From: Schizophyllum amplum
Taxonomy: Eukaryota > Basidiomycota > Agaricomycetes > Agaricales > Schizophyllaceae
Direction: 5' to 3'
NCBI GenBank assembly: GCA_007026445.1
Contig: VDMD01000037.1
Location: 124,001-188,000, forward strand
Length of the DNA: 64,000 bases
Shown here piece after piece: positions 54,382 to 64,000 of the stretch (positions are counted from its first letter, which is position 1; the number at the start of each line of letters is the position of its first letter). The notes beneath the pieces were generated by a model, which was not told the origin of the DNA, did no database searches, and saw nothing but the letters and a program-made list of their open reading frames with translations. The translations under genes were made by a program, and so were the position numbers.

Positions 54382-54934
54382 TTATTTGAAGCTATAAGGG
54401 AGCGGCTGCCCCACCAGGCCTTCACAGTCTCTACCCATTCCTCCGTGAGCTGCCTCCAAATTCTGAGTCGCATATAACTTCTTCAATTTGTAGCGTGCCA
54501 GGGTGGCGTGCACATCTTTCTTTCCTGAGGCGCGAGCGGATTGTACGCCACCTGGACCATCAGCCAACACGGCAGGCGCTTTACGGTTGGCGATGACAAC
54601 TTCGACGCCGTTGATTTGCTCTTTGACGCGAGCCCAAACCTCCTTCGAGATCTCCGCACGCTTCCAACCATCCTTTGTCGGGATGCGTGCGTAGAGAGAC
54701 ACTCTGCTTGCGGAGGCCTCAAAGGCTTTCGACGCGGTGTCGATAGCAGCCTGCAACTTGAGTTTCAGCGGTTACGTCCCTTTGTGCAGACTAGCACGGG
54801 CCATGTAGGGAAACAAGACGAAAGGTACGCACCTCGAACGACGCCGGAACCAGTGAGATGATTGTCTTGTGCTCGTTCTCGAAGATGAAGGTGCCGTCGA
54901 GATCGAAGATCTTGTTGCTGTATTGGTGCGACAT
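54382..54934 (-). CDS. family 2 member 2: small unknown protein
   Basis: Exon 1 54934-54833 is again exactly 34 codons, ending TIISLVPASFE. A phase-0 intron 54832-54751 follows, then exon 2 54750-54382, for 156 residues. Shared features are DLDGTFIFENEHKTIISLVP in exon 1, then ASRVSLYARIPTKDGWKR and AEISKEVWARVKEQINGVEV. The C-terminal 50 residues are more basic than in member 1 and not shared. A TATATAAAG box lies 112 bp upstream of the ATG. The Ty3 element lies downstream and separates this gene from member 1. Function unknown. Confidence 0.7.
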
Positions 54935-55045
54935 CACTGGAGGAAGTTGAGTGCGGGCAGTTCAACGAAATTTCAAAACGAATTGACCGACTGAATGAAA
55001 GAGCAGATGAAAGCAGGCAGAGGACGTCGCTTCGCCGCCTGCACG

Positions 55046-55054
55046 CTTTATATA
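55046..55054 (-). promoter_or_regulatory. TATA box of family 2 member 2
   Basis: The coding strand reads ACGGTATATAAAGCG, 112 bp upstream of the ATG at 54934. Confidence 0.7.
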
Positions 55055-55397
55055 CCGTCAATTGCAGCGGACGAGGTTGGCGCTTGAAGGAAGCGCAGCC
55101 AAAGGGCCGCTTTCAAGGTCAAAGACGTTGCTAGGCCGCCTACAAAGACAATAAAGCCAAGTCGTGTTATCAAAGGACAGTGCAGCAGAAACATTCCCTC
55201 GCGCTCCTTCTCGAAGCACGTCGCTCACCTATGCGCCTCCTGATATCACTGGGTCTCGCCTGGTCCACCGTTCTGTGCGTATATCCCCTGATCATCCAGT
55301 GCTTCTTGTCAAGCACTTTACAACGGGCATGACGCGTTGTGCCGAAGGTGCAATAACTCTATACATTCATTCTGCATCCTTTCAATTCACAGCAAAG

Positions 55398-56636
55398 TCA
55401 GTACACCACCTCCACTTGATGTATCCGCCAATTCCCCTCCTGCACCCGACAATGATCATCCTCCGGAATCCCCATCTGATCCAACCGCTCCTCCCCCAGG
55501 ACCACCCGCCCGTCGAACCTGTACTCGCGCTCCCACTGGATACTGATGTACGGCGTCACCGTGCCGTCGGGCTTTGTGAATGGCAGGCAGTCCAACATAA
55601 CGCCCCACCCCTCCTTAACAAAACTGCCGTCTTCACCTCCCCCCATAGCTCGTCGAACGTCGCACTGCGCTTCACAGTCCGCTCCACCTGGACGCTCCGC
55701 CCGTCCTTTGGGCTGCGGTACGTGAAGGTAACCCGCGCCAGGGTTTGTGGCACCTTATCCCGACTCCACAGCCTGATGTTGGCGCGCTCGTCCTCGGCTT
55801 GGAGAGAGGTGTGTTCGTCTGGGTCCCTGGCATCGACTGATTCTCGATCGTCAGTCGAACTCCTACTATGGTCAATAGGGCACATACTATGAACTGCATC
55901 CTTATCATCTTCTGCATCCGCTCGCGTCGAGACGGAGGGCCTTAACGAGGCGGATGCCCTCATCATGTTGGACTCTGTTACTGAGTCAGACGCCCGAGAG
56001 ACTCCTGTCGCTTTGCCGTACAACAGGTGAGCATCGCGACCGTCGTCTGACGGTTTCCGAAACACGAACCTAACTCTAGAGCGCGAGCGCCCTGGACTTG
56101 CTCTATACCGCCACCACGAAAGCCTCGTGCTTCGTCCGCGCCGTTGCGCAAAGCTGGCGCTTGACCCGCACCGTCTTGACAGCCTGGCGCTTTCTGCGTG
56201 CCGTCGCGCAGCCAGCCTGTCAGGCAGGTAGACGCAGGAAGACATTCTTCACGCCGTAGTGGCATCCTCACCGTGATTTCGGCAGGTGCGAGCACGACAG
56301 GCGAAGGCTCCTTCGCGAAGACGGTGACAACAGAGAGGTGGTCCTTGATCAACTCCCAGGCCTCCTTCGAGATTTCCGCATGGGAATATATACGTGCGTG
56401 TGGGACACGCGCATGGAGGGAGATACTGTGCGGCGGAGCACGAAAGTATTCGGATGCGAGGGCGAGGGCGGCCTGAGGAACGATTTAGTGTGTGTACCGT
56501 TGCCGACAAGCAGAGGAAGGAGGGCAAGGTAACGCACCTGATATGTCTCCGGAACGGGGTAGATTACGGACGTGCACCCATCAGTGAAGACGACAAGGCC
56601 GTAGATGATGAGCGACGTGTCGTCGTCGTAATCCAT
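55398..56636 (-). pseudogene. family 2 member 3: extended copy with an extra C-terminal domain, frameshifted
   Basis: Exon 1 56636-56538 (33 codons, VFTDGCTSVIYPVPETYQ) and exon 2, beginning AALALASEYFRAPPHSISLH and containing HAEISKEAWELIKDHL, match members 1 and 2. The frame then continues through a Gly/Arg-rich stretch (GCQDGAGQAPALRNGADEAR). A probable intron (GTTCGT to GTAACAG near 55978) leads to an acidic Ser-rich linker and a separate beta-rich domain (RVTFTYRSPKDGRSVQVERT, then FDELWGEVKTAV). At a TTTT run near 55618 the frame must shift by one base to continue into VKEGWGVMLDCLPF and YRFDGRVVLGEERLDQMGIP, ending at 55398. So it is either a recent pseudogene or a sequence error. The domain fusion is unique to this copy. 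Confidence 0.5.
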
Positions 56637-57697
56637 GTTATGGGTGCGGGCAAGACTATCAAAGAGGGTGCAGTTATTTGTACGGGAAGAGTTGGGTGAT
56701 GCTACTATGCGCTTCGGCGGCGATTTTTATATCTACCGCAAAACGCGGTGAAAGAACATCTCAGACTTGATTGACATCCGGCCTTGACCCTACGGGGACG
56801 TGGCCTAAAAGACAACAATGCAATCATCTGATACTTCCTCAGTGAGATCCAGATCATAGCCTCCTCTCTCACAAAGCCTCGCGGCTCTGTTGCTGTGATA
56901 AGACAGCCATCTCTCCGACAAATTAGAAGTACTAGTACCGAGATGCAGAAGAAAGCAAACATCGCACACGTGACCGTTCCCCATCACGCCGATTGTAATC
57001 GTCATCGGAACCTTTGCAAGTCCAACGTTCCTTGCTCTCGACGTCGTCGCCATTGTTTGTATCTGAAACCGCAAGTCGCGTCTAGGAAGTCGTATTCAAT
57101 AGCGATGAGCCATACAGCGACCATGGGTGTGTCACGGTTCACCGTGCAGAGGTACGTGAACAATCGGCTAATGTGAATAGAGGCTGAATGCGAACTTCCT
57201 CTTTGTCACTTACATGAATTGTCCCTCCTCAATGTCTGTAACTCCTCCTCGACTGCTACGCCAGTTCGGACGTCCTACAGAACTTCCGCGTGAACGTCTG
57301 TCCGGAGCAGTCCGACAAAGTCATCTGGTACAAAGTGGGTATATGCGCTGGACGATCTCGCAAGGCGTGGTACAGGTTCGCGTCAGACGCGGTGTAGGAT
57401 CGACGCGACGCGAGATGTCTTGCATTCGCTAGGTCTGCGTGGAACTTGCGGGCGCTGGGTCGACTGGTAGCGCGCGCTGATCAGGCATGCGCAGGAGCGC
57501 TACCTCACGGACGATGAGATCGTGGAGAACCTTGTCGTGCGTAGTGCGGTTTCTACCCGTTTGATTCTGCGCTAACACTGCCTTGCCTCGTACCCGTTAC
57601 TCTTCATAACACAACTATCGTCGTCTTGTATCGAATGACGCGCATATCTCTCGTCCTCTGCTCATCCTCGACCTTCTACGACTCCCATGATGCTCTG
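56637..57697. other. intergenic with a possible gene remnant
   Basis: It includes the TATA box of family 2 member 3 (TATAAAAA, coding strand, at 56731-56724, 88 bp upstream of the ATG). At 57237-57540 on the plus strand it has protein-like text in shifting frames (LLDCYASSDVLQNFRVNVCP, then LIRHAQERYLTDDEIVENLV) with in-frame stops. It may be a decayed gene or unresolved upstream exons of the next gene. Confidence 0.4.
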
Positions 57698-59487
57698 ATG
57701 GAATGCACCTGCCTGAACATCTGCGACCTCTGCGTGCACGATGTTACACAGTACAACCACACCAACACCATTTGCTGGACAGTACATCGCCCAAAGCGCG
57801 GCTGGTACATCCGTATACGGGCCCCGGTGAGCTCAAGATCTACCGCTACATTTCACCTTACTCACTAGGCTGTCTTACCATCATCGTCCTCCTGACCATA
57901 ATCCACCTTCCTCTGCCCCACCCCATCTCTCTAGTCCTTTCCACCCAACGTCTTCATCCCCCTCGTCCCTGTCCCCGCCCGCAGCCCCTACCACGCCGAC
58001 GGCGCCATCTCCTTCAAATCCCGCACCAACGTGCCCCCCGATGCCGTCCCGCCCCTCGCGCCTCCCACCGCTATGGGTGACCCCAGCCTCAGCAGCGCGG
58101 ACCTCGGGTCTAGCCTGATAGGCGGTATGGGCGGGGGCAGTATGGATATGGGCTCCGGTGGGAGTGGGGGCTTCGGGGCGGGAGGTAATAGGGCCTACGG
58201 TGCTGGTGGAGGTGGACCGATAGGTCAGCGAGCCTCGTATGGCTACCCACCCAAGTCCACCCAACATCCAGCTAGGGCGGGGAGACAGACCGTGACTCCC
58301 GGGAGCCAGACTACTGAATTTATACTGGCACCACATAACTCGATGGATGCGAAGCCGACAGGGCTTTTGGGGCGCGCGGCGGCGGCGCTAAAGGCGGCCC
58401 GGCCGTCGCATAATAATTCGTTCACGCTGGCTAGGGTGAGTGGCAGTTTCTCTTTTGGCAGGGGATTTTTTTGAGACGGTGCATATTCGCCTCTTGAGGG
58501 GGTGGGGCTTCTTGGGTGGTGAATTTGTCTTAAGGAGACGGATTTCTGAGTGCTTGATCGGAGCTACCCGAGCACCTGAGCGAACGCCAGGCCGTGGCGT
58601 TGGGCAGTAAAGGCTGCGCTACCAGTCCATTCAATACGAAGGAGACAAGGGGCCATGGCCGAAGCACACGTTTGACTGACACCTTCATAGATACCCACAC
58701 CGGCCGCGCCGCCGCCGTACCAGCCGCACGACCCCACGGTCGAGGCGATGGCGTTCCCACCGTCGGCCACGCCAGCGCCTCCGCCGCCGGCGCCGCCTGT
58801 ACTGCGGTTCCACGATACGACTCCGGTGTTGATGGTGCGTTTGCCTTTTCGTTATGGGCCTTCAAATGGGCGTGAACTGGGCTTGGGGGCTTCCCATCCA
58901 CTTGGATGCATCCGTGCTCCCGGCCCGCAGTCCATCGCCTAGCGCGTTCTGCTATGCCGCGCCTCGCTCCCCGCTCCGTTCCCACTCCATCCTTTTTCTC
59001 TCCCCGTTCTCACCCGGCATGCAGGTCCGTCAGGTCACAGGAACGATTGAAATAGACCGCGAGGAGGAGCGGTTCTTGGGAATCGAGACAAGCTTTTGGA
59101 TAGCGGTCGCGCTGACCTATTTGGACTTTATGGAAGACCGGGAGGTGAGTGGCTCTATGGATCGAACATGCAGCGCAGTGCCGCCCTCTGTCACCCCTTG
59201 GTTCGTTCGCGAGGCGCTTGGGCTGTTTTCGGGGAGCGAGGGCTGTCGGCCAGTGAGTGGCGCGTGGTACGTCGCCGGAGCGTAGTGCGATGGTGGCGCG
59301 CGCGCCCAGATGTGCGTGGCGCCGCGCGCAGGGCGCTCATTCATTGAGCGTCGCACGCGAGGGGTCCCATTCATCGATGCGCCTTACACAGGGCGCCCAT
59401 TCGCCGAGGCGCCGTGGCCAGGCGCTTGCTACTTCTCTCCCCGTGCTGACGACCTTGCAGAGTTACATAGCGGCCGCGAACGACTAG
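57698..59487 (+). CDS. uncharacterised agaricomycete protein (NTICWTVHRPKRGWY motif)
   Basis: Exons 57698-57826, 57935-58435, 58691-58834, 59025-59144 and 59461-59487 sum to 306 residues. The N-terminal exon holds QYNHTNTICWTVHRPKRGWY. The second reads FPPNVFIPLVPVPARSPYHADGAISFKSRTNV and ends NSFTLAR. The third is Pro-rich and ends LRFHDTTPVLM. The fourth is VRQVTGTIEIDREEERFLGI followed by ETSFWIAVALTYLDFMEDRE, and the last encodes SYIAAAND. I recognise this arrangement as a conserved agaricomycete protein of unknown function. The last intron (316 nt) is unusually long. The start is uncertain and earlier exons may exist. Confidence 0.65.
59145..59460 (+). other. 316-nt final intron with short GGCGCC-type repeats
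   Basis: Donor GTGAGT at 59145 and acceptor CTTGCAG ending at 59460. The interior holds imperfect repeats of CATTCATTGAGCG / CATTCATCGATGCGCC / CATTCGCCGAGGCGCC spaced about 30 nt apart. Confidence 0.5.
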
Positions 59488-60435
59488 CTCGCCGCCCGCG
59501 GTCCGGGAGGCGAATACAGTTTTTGCGTTTACGTGTTGTGACCATGGGGGGCGCCCAACCCCTTGGCCGTCCCTGAGCCTCGAACGAGCGCCTGATCGGC
59601 GGCGCGGCCTCCATCTGGGCGCCACGGTTGTGAGGGCGCCGCCTGTGATTACGTAATTAGCCGCCATGATGTCCGCCCTTGCCGCCCCTCCGTCGTCCCG
59701 CCCCCTCGCCCTGCTCCACGGAAAACGGTCAGGAGGCCAGCCGGAGCTCTAGCCTCCATCGTCGAATTGCGCGCGCTCGGTACCTGCGCCATCTATATGC
59801 TACGTTTCATCGTTTTACAAGAGAAAGATGGGTTCAGCGCCGCACCGGGGGTGGGCACCGTGGCGCCTGTTGAATTGATAGCACTTCGCTAAGGCCGTGC
59901 GGGCGCTTTGTTGGTTGCATCAAGGGCGCACACGGCGGCCGAGCGATCACTCGGGCGCCTGCCGGGAGGCGGCCAAGCACCGACGCGGGGTCACCGCCCC
60001 GTGGTGGGCGGATCTGCCGACCGGCGGGCGATGGCGCGGCCTATGAACTTCTGTCTGACTACTTTTCCTTCGCTGAGACGGTGAGCCCGGTACTTGGACC
60101 TGCGAGTAGCGAGGGGATGACGGTCTTTCAGAACCTTGCGGGATTTGCTAGCGCGGGCGCCGTCCTCTGCTCCGCGCGGGAGGCGGCGACGCCGCGCCGG
60201 GCGGCGGAGGCTTTGATCGTGGGAAAGCGACACCTGATCGGGCGGCAGGGGAGGGACCACGCGGCGCGCGCCTCTGCCCGCGATGCCGTCGGCGGCGTCG
60301 GAGTTGGGGGCCCGGCGCATGATCCCGGATATATTTGACTTGGTGACGCCCGACAACTTACCTCTTCCCCCCATGAGCCTCTGAGCGCCGCGCCCTCGAC
60401 GGACACCTGCGCACGCTCCTTCCCCACCACTGCAC
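59488..60435. other. GC-rich intergenic region
   Basis: About 950 bp, rich in GGCGCC. Open frames on both strands read as low-complexity Arg/Ala and have no supported model. It holds the promoter of the gene at 60436. Confidence 0.4.
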
Positions 60436-62139
60436 ATGACCCCAGCCCCCTCCCAGACGATGGAAGCACTGCAGGTCCTCACCAACGCCATGCATGAAGC
60501 CGAGGCCCTCTCTGCTCGCCTGGCCGACGAGACCGCTGCCCGCCGTGCCGCGGAGCGCGCGCGCGACGACGCCCTAGCCGATCTCGCGCACTTCCAGCGT
60601 GAACGCGCGGCCGACACGACGCGCACCCAGCTCGAGCGCGCTCTACAGGAGTGCGCGTCTCTGCGACAGCGTCTCAGTGCCATCGGCTCCATCGTTGGTG
60701 CGGCCAGTCCTCCCGTTGCCCCACCGGTGCCTTGCCACGCGTCTATGGACCCGCTCATGCGAGGCCTCGAACTCCCACCTCCCCATCCATCTCAAGCCCC
60801 TACTCCCTCGTACTATGGTGCCATGCCCTCTCGTATGCCACTCATCTCCCCCGCTTCATACACGCACCCCTCGTCACCGCGGAGCGGCTCCATACTTCCC
60901 TCCGTGCCCAGTCGCGCGAACACGATTAGCCCGCCGACCAGCCCACCCGAAAGCGGCATCCGATCGACAGTCGTCAATCTCGGCGTCCGCCGCGCCCGCA
61001 GCCCCAGCACGGAGGGCGAGCCGCCCGCGAAGCGGCAGCACTCCTCCACGGTTAGTGCCTATCTCGTCTGGTGGTGCGCACCGGCTGACTGCCACGCATA
61101 GGTCCAGCAGGTCATCCGCCTGCCTTCCGTTGGCTTCGAAGTCGACGTCAACATCGCCCAGGAAACGGACAGGACCGAGCTCGACCGGAGCGCATCGGCT
61201 CCGCAGCGAGGCGCGCTGTCTGCGCCGCATTCTCGCCTGTCCAGCCCTCTCCCGTCCATGCCGTCGAGCCCCGAGGAGCAACCCGCGGCATCGCCTGCCC
61301 CGGAAGGTGCGTGCGGCGTCTGATCGAACTCCTCCAGGCTGTGCTATCCCGCGCCGCCGCCGTCCCCTTTTCGCCCCACCTCCTGTCCTTCGCGGATATG
61401 TTGACTGACTATGACGCAGTGCCCGTACCCGCGCCCGACTTCAAGCCGCAGGTGATCACGACGCCGTCGGCGACAATTCTACTGAACGCCGAGGGAAAGC
61501 GGATATGCGGCGAGGTGCGTGAATTGCGGCTGTGCCTCGGAGCTATCATGCTGACGCAGCGAGCACAGTGCGGTACACCTGGGCGTGAGATCGACGGTAA
61601 ATGCGTCGAGAAGTGGGGCCCCGGGCCGAAGGGGCGTGGTACGGTGTGTTCGAAGTGAGTGTCGCGCGACCCCCTTCCCTTTTCCCCTCATCCTTTTAGT
61701 GCCGCGGGGCTGACCGAGCGCTAGATGCCGAAAGAAGATGCGGGCATATGAGAAGCGGACGAAGATCGGGAGCATCAATCCGACAGTGGCAAAGCTGTCG
61801 CCGCTGAGCGACGACGAGCTGCTCGAGCTCGGCTCGCGCCCCGTTAGCCGCGCGCGCCAGTCGCTCAAGGAGAGTGGCTCCCGCGGCAATGCTGGGCGCC
61901 TGGCCTCGAGCACCGCCAGGACGAAGGCCGCAGCACGCCTGTCTTTGTCTCGCGGGCGTTCGCCGGACGAAGGCACTGCGCGGATCGCTACGCTTCGGCA
62001 TGATGTGGACGGACAGGAGGATGAGCTGATGGAAGAGGAGGATGGAGGAGAGGATGAGCTCGTCGACAACGATGAGTTTATGGCGGCTGTGGATGCCGCC
62101 GAGGCAGGCGTTGGCCCGGAAGACGCGTTCTCGCCATAA
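60436..62139 (+). CDS. hypothetical protein with GATA-like Cys cluster
   Basis: Exons 60436-61050, 61102-61306, 61420-61514, 61560-61654 and 61725-62139 give 474 residues. Residues about 10-75 form a coiled coil (LADETAARRAAERARDDALA). Ser/Pro-rich sequence with a basic PPAKRQHSS patch follows. Residues 303-338 hold Cys303, Cys309, Cys320, Cys335 and Cys338 in ICGERAQCGTPGRE and CVEKWGPGPKGRGTVCSKCR. The WGPGPKGRGTVCSKC half closely recalls a GATA finger (WRxGPxGxxxLCNACG), but the first Cys pair is spaced by ten residues instead of two. A basic helix (KKMRAYEKRTK) and an acidic tail follow. A DNA-binding regulator is a reasonable inference. The family is not recognised. Confidence 0.7.
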
Positions 62140-62703
62140 CGGTCCAGAAATCGTCGTCCTGCTGGGGCGCGTCTGCGTCCGCGCGATGGAGTCGTTGCGC
62201 CGCTCGTGTATGAGGACCTTGCAATCTTTTACTTACTGAATTTCGTTTGTACGCATCGCTGTCGTTGTACGCTACTCGAACCCCACTCTGCATAATTGTT
62301 TAAGTTGAGTAATTTATTGGCGCTGTTGTCCTGGTTACCCTGCGATGGATGCGTGGAATGCGTCAGATTAAAGGCCTGCTCAGCTTGTGGATGCCGAAAG
62401 TTGAACATGGGCGTGACCAGAGCGTGACTCCACCAGGTGAGAACCTCCAACATAACTTTCTGCAGGTGGTCTTGTACATTCCTTACGCCAAAAGCGACCC
62501 ATTTTCGCCTGTGGGAAAGCCGTATCTAGGCCGTATTCAGACATGTTTTAGGCACTATGTTCCCCCTCCCCCCCCCAAAATAAGTCGCTCTGCCACTTCT
62601 GTGATGCCTTGAGACGGAGCCAAGGGTCGTGTCGCTTCCACTCATAGGTTACTACATCAAATTGTGGTCTATACGCATGTGCCACCCCGTCCGAATCCCG
62701 CCG
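62140..62703. other. convergent intergenic region
   Basis: About 560 bp between the 3' ends of two convergent genes, with a C run near 62566-62576. No gene. Confidence 0.4.
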
Positions 62704-63983
62704 CTAATACCCTAAAGACTCTGCATCTCCAAAGGCAAAGGTAGGGATCCCATAAATATCGTTGATTACTCTTACCGCACCGCCGTCCGCTCCTGCGCCT
62801 GCAGCGACGTAAATTGGCACAAAGTGGTCCTCTCGCGGGTGGGACGCGCGGAAAGCGGGATGATCAACCAGATTCATCAACGCCTGTCGCCGCTGCTCGG
62901 ACTGCAAAACATATCAGCTTTGCTGCGACCGTGAGAGCATACTCTCCAGCTCACGTCTGCGATTCCGATAGCCTGATGAATGGCTTGATCAAACTCGTGA
63001 TGAACAGGCTTCGCCGTGTCCCGCGAGAAGGACGACCGATCACGCTGGTTGTGCGCAGTGAGGCCGCCCGACAGGACCAAATATCCCTCGCGTCGGAGCT
63101 GTGAGACCGCCTCGCCTACTGCCCAGTTTTTCTGGGGGCTCATGCTCCCGTCGATCGACACCTGGACGATGGGAACTCCGGCAAGCTCTTCGCCGAACAT
63201 CAGGCGGAAGGGGACAAAAACGCCGTGATCGAGTCCAGGACCAGAGAACCCGCGTCCATCTTCGCCGCGGGCCTCCGTCCTGGGTGTCACGCGGGCTTTA
63301 TGGCCAGCCTGTGACGAAAGGCATGATTAGCACAATTGACGCCGGTCTTTCGAGTGTCGGTCAGCGTACCTGCTCGTACAAGCTGACGATGCGCGCAGCT
63401 AAATCCGAATCACCCCGAGACTTGAACTTCAGTTCATACAAATCCGGCGGGAAGTTGAAGTAATCCATGAGCAGCGGATTATCGTCGCCATAGTCCGTCA
63501 CTGAGTACATGATGAATGTTGCGCCAGGTAAAGTCATGTCAATGAATAATAATTACCTAGTGTTTCGCCATAGGTTTCCCAGTGTGCGCTAAACACCACA
63601 ATGGCCTTCGGGTTGTACTTCTCCAGTAGCGCAGGTCCGAAGTCCCTTAGGAACATCGCGAGAGGACCGCGAAGGCCCACCCACTGAGCCATAGCGCCGC
63701 CAAAGAATGTCGGTGGTTTGCCGGCAGGAAAGGCAAGGGCAGGAGAGCCATGGGCGAAGAAGAATGCAGGTATCGCCTCCGGATTACTGGGAAGCGCCTC
63801 TAGCTGAGCGCGCCATCGTGCCTGCTCGGTCGCGAAAGCGGGATTCGACATGTTTGATTCGAGAGCGGGTGCAAGTCTCCGGCCGGAGGATCCAAAGAGC
63901 TGTTTGGAAAGTACGGCGAGGATAGACAGCGCAATGGCAAAGACGTGGTAAGATAGTAGGCCAGATGGTAGGCAAACTTGCAT
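62704..63983 (-). CDS. DODA-type extradiol aromatic-ring dioxygenase (DOPA 4,5-dioxygenase family)
   Basis: Exons 63983-63557, 63500-63370, 63308-62955 and 62901-62704 give 369 residues. The LigB/DODA fold is marked by FFFAHGSPALAF, VVFSAHWETYGE, GPGLDHGVFVPF and HPREDHFVPIYVAAGAG, which supply the conserved metal-binding and catalytic His residues. Plant and fungal members open the ring of L-DOPA (betalain-type or muscaflavin pathway) or related catechols. The substrate here is not known. The ATG at 63983 gives an N-terminal hydrophobic span (YHVFAIALSILAVLS) that family members usually lack. The in-frame ATG 44 codons later (MSNPAFATEQARW) would give the usual soluble form, so two isoforms are possible. 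Confidence 0.9.
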
Positions 63984-64000
63984 TCAAGACTGTTCTCGGT

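Noticed and set aside
53862..54397. Short open frames overlapping the LTR and its flank, also seen at the left LTR
   Set aside because: They arise from LTR sequence and are duplicated with it.
1..64000. CRISPR arrays, bacterial operons, ribosome binding sites
   Set aside because: No regularly spaced repeats were seen. The gene structure is eukaryotic throughout.

Overview
The window is nuclear DNA of a filamentous basidiomycete, most likely an agaricomycete and perhaps a polypore (inference). Genes are cut by many 45-65 nt GT-AG introns, with GTGCGT, GTAAGT and GTGAGT donors dominating. Familiar families include a complex I subunit, UBE2S, an fmp46-type thioredoxin-like protein, a P450, F-box-like proteins, a fungal 7-helix membrane protein family, a DODA dioxygenase and an SDR. 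Intron boundaries were read by eye. For most multi-exon genes the summed exons form an uninterrupted reading frame.

Layout. 0-9 kb: a Ser/Pro-rich gene, two minus-strand members (A, B) of an unrecognised small-protein family (family 1), an F-box-like gene, and a gene with a Cys-less rhodanese domain. 9-15 kb: a single-exon 1286-residue disordered protein and a TFIIS-like gene lacking a zinc ribbon. 15-20 kb: three plus-strand family-1 members. C is broken by a TA-flanked MITE, D is decayed and E is intact. A 541-bp hAT-like element with an 8-bp target duplication lies between C and D. 20.6-23.2 kb: two single-span membrane proteins. 23.8-30.1 kb: NDUFS2 (12 exons, with an unexpected 193-residue N-terminal extension), a divergent fmp46-like gene, and a P450. 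31-36 kb: a 7TM-like protein, an F-box-like protein and UBE2S. 36.1-37.9 kb: no gene seen. 37.9-45.4 kb: an arrestin-like protein, an SDR with two GC-AG introns, a small secreted protein, and a mitochondrial double-RRM protein. 45.7-56.6 kb: three tandem members of a second unrecognised family (family 2), split by a 7.8-kb apparently intact Ty3/gypsy retrotransposon with identical-looking LTRs. 57.7-64 kb: an agaricomycete-type uncharacterised protein, a protein with a GATA-like zinc site, and a DODA-type dioxygenase.

The least expected content is the two small-protein families. Family 1 has five copies sharing a PPxYxxGW[RQ]Y motif, a C-terminal PxWxR motif, a 17-nt first coding exon (four of five) and two introns. 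Family 2 has three copies with a 33-34 codon first exon, an ISKE[AV]W motif and a TATA box placed at the same distance from the ATG in two copies. Both show birth-and-death evolution, with intact, interrupted and frameshifted copies side by side and transposons inserted in or beside them. I recognise no function for either.
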